From positions 1 to 6,881 of the forward strand of contig JAJBVC010000136.1 in the NCBI GenBank assembly GCA_020860025.1: a DNA stretch of 6,881 bases, given 5' to 3'. Below the pieces are notes generated by a model that saw only the letters and a program-made list of their open reading frames with translations, was not told the DNA's origin and made no database searches. Of this stretch, positions 1 to 4,397 are shown one piece after another (position 1 is the stretch's first letter; each line of letters starts with the position of its first letter). The DNA is from Clostridiales bacterium. Its GTDB lineage: Bacteria > Bacillota > Clostridia > Oscillospirales > Acutalibacteraceae. The translations under genes were made by a program, and so were the position numbers.

Positions 1-11
1 TTCTTAGCCTG

Positions 12-64
12 AATAAAGCAAAACTATTCTGTTCTTTATGAATAGTTTTGTTTTATTTTTTTTT
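12..64 (+). terminator. Rho-independent terminator of an upstream gene or operon
   Basis: Bases 12-29 pair with 40-57 over 18 positions with one G-T wobble, leaving a 10-base loop (30-39), and a T-rich tail runs to 64. It lies just after in-frame stop codons near 5-12, so it probably ends a gene outside the window. It also separates the sigma-like gene from upstream transcription. Confidence 0.88.
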
Positions 65-75
65 GCATTTTTTTG

Positions 76-104
76 TTGCAAAACATATGGAATGAATGTA
101 TAGC
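76..104 (+). promoter_or_regulatory. Tentative sigma-A promoter for the sigma-like gene
   Basis: TTGCAA at 76-81 could be a -35 box and TATAGC at 99-104 a -10 box, separated by 17 bases. Both match the consensus only moderately. The position, after a strong terminator and before a gene with a good ribosome site, makes a promoter here likely. Confidence 0.4.
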
Positions 105-123
105 TAAGTATCCCTAATCTCCG

Positions 124-143
124 AATTTTGAAAATTCAAAATT
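124..143. promoter_or_regulatory. 20-bp palindrome, possible operator
   Basis: AATTTTGAA (124-132) and its exact complement TTCAAAATT (135-143) are separated by AA. The site lies between the tentative promoter and the ribosome binding site of the sigma-like gene, where a repressor would block transcription. It is very AT-rich, so a chance palindrome is possible. Confidence 0.4.
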
Positions 144-160
144 TACAAAGGAGATTAAGG

Positions 161-556
161 ATGAAATACGAATACAAAACCGCAACCGGAATAATTGTTG
201 TTGAGATTACTGATGATTGGTGTGAGATACTGAAAGATCTTGACCGAGAGGAGCAAAACAATGAACATAAAGAAACTCGGCGTCATTCAACGCTTAATAA
301 TGACATTGATGATTATGAATGGCTTGCGATTGATGACCCAAATTTAGAAGTTTTGCTCGGTAAAAAAGAAATAAGCAATGTTGAAAGATTACATTCTGCT
401 TTCAAATACTTATCGGATTCTCAAAAAGCTTTACTTAAAGACCTTTATGTCAATGGTCTAACTGAGGCACAAATTGCTCATAAAGAAGGTGTTACCCAGC
501 AGGCAATCTCGTGTCGCTTAAGAAAAATATTCAAAAAAATAAAAAAATATTTCTAA
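161..556 (+). CDS. Sigma-70 region 4-like regulator of the ICE
   Basis: A 131-residue protein whose last third (about residues 84-131) is a sigma-70 region 4-type helix-turn-helix: a helix around LSDSQKALLKDLYVNGLT, the HTH at about 101-122 with the recognition helix around VTQQAISCRLRKI, and a basic Lys-rich tail. The N-terminal 80 residues are acidic and have no clear sigma region 2, so it is not a full sigma factor. Small proteins of this type, such as Orf7 of Tn916, sit in the regulatory module of conjugative transposons. I infer that it controls transcription of element genes. The ATG at 161 is preferred because AAAGGAG (147-153) lies 7 bases upstream. A TTG at 128 in the same frame would extend the protein by 11 residues but falls inside the palindrome and lacks a ribosome site. 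The promoters it acts on cannot be seen here. Confidence 0.82.
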   Translation: MKYEYKTATGIIVVEITDDWCEILKDLDREEQNNEHKETRRHSTLNNDIDDYEWLAIDDPNLEVLLGKKEISNVERLHSAFKYLSDSQKALLKDLYVNGLTEAQIAHKEGVTQQAISCRLRKIFKKIKKYF

Positions 557-591
557 AAGGGGCTTGTATTTTCCATTTTTCGTGGCTTCAA

Positions 592-620
592 GTGAAGGGG
601 TTGTTTTCCAGTCTCTTCAC
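592..620 (+). repeat. Hairpin after the sigma-like gene
   Basis: GTGAAG (592-597) pairs with CTTCAC (615-620), and GG..CC pairs inside can extend it. There is no T-tract, so it is not a normal terminator. A related AAGTGAA at 631-637 could compete for the CTTCAC arm, which would link this hairpin to the long-range helix of the candidate RNA downstream. Confidence 0.4.
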
Positions 621-627
621 GAACCTT

Positions 628-1046
628 GAAAAGTGAATACCCATTCGTCAGTAACATCAATTCCAATGTTCTCTGAAAAAGGACAAGCTACTTTATGTGC
701 CACGCCAAGACCTCTCTTTGAGAGCGAGCGATAAAGACACATATAAGTATAAGCCCGCAGCTTATATGGCGATGACAGTTGGAAGGATAATGGTACTCCC
801 GTAAGGACAATGAATGATGACGATTTATTCCATACGGCTCGGAGAGAACCTCGGAGGGGTGAGATTCCCGTGGAGCAGATTAGCACTCTGCCTACTGACG
901 ACTTCCCAAGTGATATTCACTTGCACAAGGGGTGTCGAGGACAAATGTTGTGCGTATCCGTTTGTTAGTTTCATTTTAGAAATAGTCTGAGATTAACAGA
1001 CGATATTACATAGCACTCATTTGTTCCGAATGGGTATTTACACTTT
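628..1046 (+). ncRNA. Candidate large structured RNA (or inverted-repeat element) between the sigma and MazF-like genes
   Basis: The 557-1068 gap holds no credible gene. GTGAATACCCATTCG (633-647) pairs with CGAATGGGTATTTAC (1027-1041) over 15 positions with a single G-T wobble, enclosing 379 bases. Inside are local hairpins: 653-657/666-670, flanked by 648-651/673-676; 691-696/731-736, enclosing 712-716/720-724; 748-754/760-766; 799-803/833-837, enclosing 805-806/830-831 and 809-815/823-829; 857-859/867-869; 875-879/887-891; 899-902/934-937, enclosing 907-913/917-923; 941-945/961-965; and 985-989/997-1001. Such a multi-branched fold is typical of large bacterial non-coding RNAs or ribozymes. 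I recognise no named family: no group II domain V and no clear group I core. The strand is assumed from the neighbouring genes. A short non-autonomous element with terminal inverted repeats is the main alternative. Confidence 0.6.
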
Positions 1047-1068
1047 CAAATAATACCGGAGGTGTAAA

Positions 1069-1623
1069 ATGGAAAATCAAAATTTAATTAAGAGAGGCAG
1101 TATTTTTTACTATGATTTAGGAGCAACAGATGGCTCGGTACAAAGCGGAACAAGACCGGTAATGATTGTACAGAACGATAAAGGCAACTTTTACAGTCCT
1201 ACTTTAATCGTAGTGCCGATAACAAGCGTTCCTAAAAAGTTTTATATGCCTACCCATGTGTTTATCGGAACACAGTTCGGTTTGACAGAAGATTCAATGT
1301 TACTTGCCGAACAATTAACAACAATAAGCAAGGATAGCTTGCGAGAGTTTATAGGAGTGGCTACAAAGGACTTTATGAGGCAGGTTGACCGTGCGTTAGC
1401 GATAAGCATAGGGTTAACCCGAAAAAGCCGTAAAAAGACCTTTGAGGCGTGTCTATGCCCTACTTGCTTAAACAACTTCTTTGAAACTCACAACTATATC
1501 ATCCGAAGGATAGATAAATTTCAAACAGAAAAAGACACTTGTACTTACTGTCAGCAGCGTCTTGGATATGATTACCGAATTATAGATAGGAAAGAGAGGA
1601 AAGACAATGACAGCAACAGTTGA
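1069..1623 (+). CDS. MazF/PemK-family protein with C-terminal Cys4 zinc ribbon
   Basis: A 184-residue protein. Residues 7-115 match the MazF/PemK (CcdB-like) fold: the RGSIFYYDLG strand, GTRPVMIVQND with the conserved Arg at about 29, the PTLIVVPITS strand, and the SMLLAEQLTTISKDSL helix region. MazF-type toxins are sequence-specific mRNA endonucleases that act in the cytoplasm. The extra C-terminal domain (about 125-175) has C130-x2-C133 and C158-x2-C161 and looks like a zinc ribbon, which ordinary MazF of about 110 residues lacks. GGAGG (1058-1062) sits 6 bases before the ATG. No antitoxin gene precedes it; the upstream neighbour is the structured region at 628-1046. It may be a toxin, or a MazF-derived RNA-binding regulator of the element. 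Its end overlaps the next gene by 17 bases, suggesting coupled translation. Confidence 0.85.
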   Translation: MENQNLIKRGSIFYYDLGATDGSVQSGTRPVMIVQNDKGNFYSPTLIVVPITSVPKKFYMPTHVFIGTQFGLTEDSMLLAEQLTTISKDSLREFIGVATKDFMRQVDRALAISIGLTRKSRKKTFEACLCPTCLNNFFETHNYIIRRIDKFQTEKDTCTYCQQRLGYDYRIIDRKERKDNDSNS

Positions 1624-1815
1624 AAAACAGGTATACTCAGTAAACGATATTATGGTTTTGCTGGGTATCGGAAGAACAAAAGCCTATGAATTGGTAAATT
1701 CAAATTGTTTCAGAACCTTAAAGGTAGGCGACAAATTATTGTCCCTAAAAAAAGCTTTGATTTATGGCTGAACGGAGCGGATGATGAAACTCCTTCTGTC
1801 GAATATGCGAATTAG
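1607..1815 (+). pseudogene. Excisionase-type HTH protein, frameshifted
   Basis: From the ATG at 1607 the frame encodes a 54-residue protein ending at TGA 1769-1771. It has a clear excisionase/MerR-like HTH: YSVNDIMVLLGIGRTKAYEL, then FRTLKVGDK. Family members normally continue with a wing and a segment like SFDLWLNG. That segment is present, but in the -1 frame, and runs to TAG at 1813-1815. Restoring one A in the run before 1735-1740 (AAATTATT to AAAATTATT) would give the usual DKIIVPKKSFDLWL-type sequence, so a one-base deletion is the simplest explanation. A run of seven A (1747-1753), phased as A AAA AAA, follows, where -1 slippage of ribosome or polymerase could still produce a full-length protein. 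The purine-rich GAGAGGAAAG before the ATG can serve as ribosome site, and the start lies inside the end of the MazF-like gene. Confidence 0.72.
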
Positions 1816-1842
1816 GAAATCGCATAATTAACAAATATGCGA
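1804..1842. promoter_or_regulatory. Three alternating TATGCGA half-sites with equal spacing
   Basis: TATGCGA (1804-1810), its complement TCGCATA (1820-1826) and TATGCGA again (1836-1842) are each separated by exactly 9 bases. As DNA this resembles iterated operator or Xis binding half-sites at about 1.5-turn spacing. As RNA the middle copy can pair with either neighbour, giving two mutually exclusive hairpins. It spans the end of the broken HTH gene and the gap before the double-HTH gene. Confidence 0.5.
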
Positions 1843-1845
1843 CAA

Positions 1846-1876
1846 TCCCTTATCATTACATCAAAATGATAAGGGA
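1846..1876 (+). promoter_or_regulatory. 12-bp hairpin that hides the ribosome site of the double-HTH gene
   Basis: TCCCTTATCATT (1846-1857) pairs perfectly with AATGATAAGGGA (1865-1876), with a 7-base loop. The 3' arm contains most of the Shine-Dalgarno AAGGGAGG (1871-1878) for the ATG at 1885, so the folded RNA would limit translation. No T-tract follows, so it is not a terminator. DNA binding by a dimer is an alternative role. Confidence 0.6.
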
Positions 1877-1884
1877 GGTTGCTT

Positions 1885-2274
1885 ATGAACAAAAAAAGCA
1901 TGAAAGTCAAGGAAATGGCAGATATGCTGGGACTCAAAAAAACGGATTCATATTATCTGCTGCACAAAGGTTGGTTTGAGGTTGTTACCATTCAAGGCAA
2001 AATGCGAATAATGGTTGATAGCTTTGAAAAATGGTACAACAGTCAGACGGCTTACAAAAAGGTAAACGGACCACCGCCTGCTAATATCGAATATTACACA
2101 CTAAAAGATATTAGTGAGATAACAGGAAAGTCGGTTGGTCGCATTTGGGAAAGAGTCAATAAAGGACAAATTCCCGCAGTACATACGCAAAAGGGATACC
2201 GAGTTAAAAAAGAAGATTTTGAAAAATGGTATGCCGAATACAAGGAAACTTGGATGTATAAATGTTATGGATAA
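1885..2274 (+). CDS. Tandem double excisionase-type HTH DNA-binding protein
   Basis: A 129-residue protein built from two copies of the same module, a winged HTH of the excisionase (HTH_17/MerR-like) kind. The first copy is at about residues 5-55 (MKVKEMADMLGL ... SFEKWYNSQ) and the second at about 71-124 (YYTLKDISEITGKSVGRIW ... DFEKWYAEY). Both end in the xFEKWY helix, which suggests an internal duplication. A Pro-rich linker (GPPPA) joins them. Such proteins bend DNA near attachment sites or act as regulators. Next to an integrase, a role in excision or in control of int is likely. The ATG at 1885 follows AAGGGAGG by 6 bases; an in-frame TTG at 1879 abuts that ribosome site and is rejected. 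Translation is probably limited by the hairpin at 1846-1876. Confidence 0.82.
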   Translation: MNKKSMKVKEMADMLGLKKTDSYYLLHKGWFEVVTIQGKMRIMVDSFEKWYNSQTAYKKVNGPPPANIEYYTLKDISEITGKSVGRIWERVNKGQIPAVHTQKGYRVKKEDFEKWYAEYKETWMYKCYG

Positions 2275-2285
2275 GGAGTCAGCCT

Positions 2286-2456
2286 ATGAAAACAATGTAC
2301 ACGGTTCCTGAAATAATGAGTATTTTGGGAGTATCAAAAAATGCGGTATATACGCTTATCAGAAACAATAGTTTTGAGACTTATAGAACCGCAAGAGGAT
2401 ATTTGATTCCAATATCCAGCTTTGAAAACTGGTTATATGAAGGGAAGGTGCAATAA
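2286..2456 (+). CDS. Small Xis-like excisionase-family HTH protein
   Basis: A 56-residue protein that is a single HTH_17 module: MYTVPEIMSILGVSKNAVYTLI (helices 1-2), the wing around FETYRTARGYLIP, and the terminal SFENWLYEG helix. In Tn916-like elements the small gene directly before int encodes Xis, the directionality factor for excision, and this gene holds that position, overlapping int by one base (TAATG). The ATG at 2286 is chosen because AAGGAG (2273-2278) lies 7 bases upstream and overlaps the stop of the previous gene; an ATG at 2262 would overlap that gene without a good ribosome site. Excisionase function is inferred from fold and position. Confidence 0.82.
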   Translation: MKTMYTVPEIMSILGVSKNAVYTLIRNNSFETYRTARGYLIPISSFENWLYEGKVQ

Positions 2457-3814
2457 TGGCTTCAATAGTAACCCGAAAGAATAAGTATTCCGTTGTTTAT
2501 TCCTACACCGATGAATCCGGTGCAAAAAAGCAGAAATGGGAAACCTATGATAAACTTTCAGATGCGAAAAAAAGAAAAACCGAGATTGAGTATCAGCAGA
2601 ACAATAACACTTTTGTAATTCCGACATCTGATACTTTATCCGAATTAATGGAAGAGTACTTCAAAATCTACGGAGCTACAAAGTGGTCAATGACAACCCA
2701 TGAACATAATGTTGCTTTATATAACAATTATATTAAGCCGTTGATCGGACATATTAAGATTACGAACATTACCACCAGAGCGATGAACAATTTCTATCAG
2801 GAGTTGTTGGTTACAGAAGCAGTTTCAACAAACTGCCGCAGGGCTCGCACGGAATTTGTTACTACTCATACGGTTGTTAAAATCCACAAACTCTTACATA
2901 GCGTATTTGAACAGGCTTGCAAGTGGGATATGTTGCAGAAGAACCCTTGTGAGAATGCAACCGTTCCAAAAGCAGCTTGCGAAGAGCGTGAGATATGGGA
3001 TATGGATACCATCCACAAGGCTCTTGATGTTTGTGATGACGATATGCTTAAACTTGCAATCTCATTAGCATTTGCTTGCTGCCTTCGTTTAGGCGAGTTG
3101 CTTGGCTTAACTTGGGACTGCATAGATGTATCTGAAACAAGCATTAAAAACGGTACGGCGCACATCTTCGTCAATAAGGAATTACAGAGAGTTAATCGCT
3201 CATCTATGGACTTCTTGTCAGATAAGGATGTTATGCTGAAATTTCCGGCTGTGCTTAAATGCACAAACACGGTATTACTGTTAAAGACACCTAAAACAAA
3301 AACCTCTGTCCGCAAAGTGTTCTTACCGAAAACAGTAGCGTATATGCTTCGTGAACGCTATAACGAGGTACAGGAAATTAAAGAGCTTTTCGGCGATGAA
3401 TTTCAGGATTTCAATCTTGTGTTCTGCAACACAAGTGGCAGACCTATTCAACATTGCGTTATAAATCGAGCTTTCTCAAAGCTCATTCGTGATAATAATC
3501 TTCCAAAAGTTGTCTTTCACAGTTTAAGGCACTCCTCAGTAACATACAAATTAAAACTGAATGGTGGCGATATTAAATCCGTTCAGGGCGATTCAGGACA
3601 CGCTCAAGCGTCAATGGTTACAGACCGATACTCACACATTTTGGACGATGATAGAATGTTGAACGCTCAGAGAATGGAAAAGGCATTTTACAGCCCGACA
3701 GAAGCAGCTCCTTCGGTTCCCGCTCTAACAGAGGAAAACGCTGAACTGATTAAGAAACTTTTGGAAAACCCGCAGATGTTAGAATTGGTTAAAACCTTAA
3801 CCAATTCTAACTGA
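2456..3814 (+). CDS. int: Tyrosine recombinase (ICE integrase)
   Basis: A 452-residue site-specific recombinase that integrates and excises the element by strand exchange through a phosphotyrosine intermediate. The N-terminus (about 1-55, TRKNKYSVVYSYTDESGAKK and following) is the arm-type DNA-binding domain. Residues 58-165 form the SAM-like core-binding domain and about 175-410 the catalytic domain. Catalytic residues are visible: R211 in the LRLGELLGLTW motif, K277 or K280 in the beta-hairpin, H355 and R358 in HSLRH, H382 in SGHA, and nucleophile Y392 in TDRYSHI. The set is complete, so the enzyme should be active. The C-terminal 40 residues form a helical tail. The ribosome site AGGGAAGG (2441-2448) lies inside the preceding gene, and the one-base overlap with it suggests coupled translation. 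The attachment site lies about 315 bases downstream at a tRNA-Arg 3' end, a common target for this family. Confidence 0.96.
   Translation: MASIVTRKNKYSVVYSYTDESGAKKQKWETYDKLSDAKKRKTEIEYQQNNNTFVIPTSDTLSELMEEYFKIYGATKWSMTTHEHNVALYNNYIKPLIGHIKITNITTRAMNNFYQELLVTEAVSTNCRRARTEFVTTHTVVKIHKLLHSVFEQACKWDMLQKNPCENATVPKAACEEREIWDMDTIHKALDVCDDDMLKLAISLAFACCLRLGELLGLTWDCIDVSETSIKNGTAHIFVNKELQRVNRSSMDFLSDKDVMLKFPAVLKCTNTVLLLKTPKTKTSVRKVFLPKTVAYMLRERYNEVQEIKELFGDEFQDFNLVFCNTSGRPIQHCVINRAFSKLIRDNNLPKVVFHSLRHSSVTYKLKLNGGDIKSVQGDSGHAQASMVTDRYSHILDDDRMLNAQRMEKAFYSPTEAAPSVPALTEENAELIKKLLENPQMLELVKTLTNSN
3779..3810. repeat. 14-bp perfect hairpin at the 3' end of int
   Basis: TTAGAATTGGTTAA (3779-3792) and TTAACCAATTCTAA (3797-3810) are exact complements around a 4-base loop, inside the last codons of int. 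The codons read as an ordinary Leu-rich tail. A T-tract is absent, so it is not a terminator by itself. It could stabilise the int mRNA or bind a protein. Confidence 0.65.
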
Positions 3815-3819
3815 TACAT

Positions 3820-3870
3820 AAAAGTACACACCCTTCAAAGTTTGTGAAAAAGGTGTGTACTTTTTCTTTT
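3820..3870 (+). terminator. Rho-independent terminator of int
   Basis: AAAAGTACACACC (3820-3832) pairs with GGTGTGTACTTTT (3852-3864), and T-rich sequence follows to 3870. It lies a few bases after the int stop codon and ends the left-hand operon. Confidence 0.9.
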
Positions 3871-3879
3871 ATTTGTGAT

Positions 3880-4128
3880 ACAATTCAACTAACGAAACAG
3901 ATTGGTACTATGTGGTATTATTTGATAAAAACACAGTATCAAATTGAACTTTGTTAATGTCCCTAAAAATTAAGGGTTGCTAAAAACCTGCTAATCGGAT
4001 GATATGAAACAGTCCGATATTGTTCGGTATTGATTAGCAAAAAGTTAAACTCACTCACACGGTAAAAACCGCATAAAACGGCACTTTTCAGCACTTTTTA
4101 AGACTAAAATAACCGTTGCTGATCCTTG
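3880..4128. repeat. Non-coding attachment-site arm region with short repeats
   Basis: No gene is visible in this stretch. It holds an 8-bp inverted repeat ATTTGATA (3920-3927) / TATCAAAT (3937-3944); TGCTAA at 3978-3983 and 3989-3994 and in reverse at 4034-4039, the outer pair extended to TGCTAATC/GATTAGCA; an inner pair ATCGGA (3994-3999) / TCCGAT (4013-4018); and GCACTTTT twice at a 10-base period (4081-4088, 4091-4098). Repeats of this size between int and the crossover core are usual for integrase arm sites and Xis sites. Which protein binds which repeat is not known. Confidence 0.5.
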
Positions 4129-4173
4129 CTCCTAAGCGGTAGGTCGGAGGTTCGAATCCCCTCAAGCGCGCCA
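4129..4173 (+). other. attR: displaced 3' half of tRNA-Arg(CCU)
   Basis: The sequence starts in the anticodon loop (CTCCTAA, anticodon CCT at 4131-4133), continues with the 3' anticodon strand GCGGT, the variable loop, a T-arm with the TTCGAAT loop (4151-4157), the 3' acceptor strand CAAGCGC, discriminator G and CCA (4171-4173). The 5' anticodon strand that should precede it, D-arm and 5' acceptor are absent; the preceding bases do not pair with GCGGT. This is the mark of integration into a tRNA gene: the intact copy should lie at the other end of the element. The T-stem has an A-C mismatch at its middle pair (A4148 with C4160), as could happen in a fragment no longer under selection. It should not be counted as a functional tRNA. 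Confidence 0.85.
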
Positions 4174-4211
4174 AAACTGCGGTAAAGCGTAATACTTTAC
4201 CGCAGTTTTTT
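4173..4211 (+). terminator. Original tRNA-Arg terminator
   Basis: AAAACTGCGGTAAAG (4173-4187) pairs with CTTTACCGCAGTTTT (4195-4209) around a 7-base loop, ending in a T-run to 4211. It starts at the CCA end, as is usual for single tRNA genes, which supports reading the sequence to the right as the native tRNA flank. Confidence 0.9.
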
Positions 4212-4289
4212 ATGAATTATATCGTCAGTACATTTTTCTTGTCAATATTTTTAAATGTTTTATTTTTAAAGACGTCAAACAAGTCCTAT

Positions 4290-4360
4290 TTATTGTACAC
4301 AAAAGCGAAGCTGACTTGAAAAATGCCTATACATGAAGTACAATGATGAATGTACAATAA
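4290..4360. promoter_or_regulatory. Inverted 10-bp repeats flanking the promoter, possible operators
   Basis: TTATTGTACA (4290-4299) and its exact complement TGTACAATAA (4351-4360) bracket the promoter, one upstream of the -35 box and one at the predicted start site. A third partial copy, GTACAAT (4338-4344), covers the -10 box. This arrangement suits a repressor that binds several sites. No regulator gene is seen in the window. Confidence 0.5.
4316..4344 (+). promoter_or_regulatory. Sigma-A promoter of the ADP-ribosylglycohydrolase/HIRAN operon
   Basis: TTGAAA (4316-4321) and TACAAT (4339-4344) are separated by exactly 17 bases, close to the sigma-A consensus. Transcription would start near 4351, giving a leader of about 47 bases before the ATG at 4398. 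It is the only strong promoter visible on the right side. Confidence 0.75.
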
Positions 4361-4397
4361 GAAATTTGCAAAATCATTGGGATAGGAGCGTTGAAAA

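Larger units (their letters stand above)
1..4128 (+). mobile_element. Right (integrase) end of a Tn916/Tn1549-like ICE, left end outside window
   Basis: The order sigma-like regulator, MazF-like protein, small HTH proteins, tyrosine integrase, attachment site matches the right end of conjugative transposons of the Tn916/Tn1549 type in Firmicutes. All genes face right. The boundary is set by the partial tRNA-Arg at 4129-4173, whose missing 5' half shows that the DNA to its left was inserted. Conjugation genes would be expected to the left of the window, and none is visible here, so a smaller mobilizable island or prophage remnant cannot be excluded. The exact crossover base inside the anticodon loop is not known. 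Confidence 0.75.

Noticed and set aside
128..160. Upstream TTG start for the sigma-like gene
   Set aside because: It falls inside a palindrome with no ribosome site, while the ATG at 161 has a strong one at the right distance.
617..886. 89-residue open frame on the minus strand
   Set aside because: It lies wholly in the hairpin-rich region, has no convincing ribosome site and no known domain. Open frames can arise by chance opposite structured RNA.
628..1046. Group II or group I intron, or retron
   Set aside because: No domain V-like hairpin, no clear group I core pairing, and no reverse transcriptase or homing endonuclease in the window.
1242..1475. Minus-strand open frame opposite the MazF-like gene
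   Set aside because: Shadow of a well-supported plus-strand gene.
2866..3315. 149-residue minus-strand open frame inside int
   Set aside because: The integrase frame has all catalytic residues; the opposite frame has no recognisable domain or ribosome site.
4081..4100. CRISPR-like repeat
   Set aside because: Only two 8-base units at a 10-base period; much too short for a CRISPR repeat-spacer unit.
4129..4173. Functional tRNA gene
   Set aside because: The D-arm and 5' strands are missing, so it cannot fold as a tRNA.
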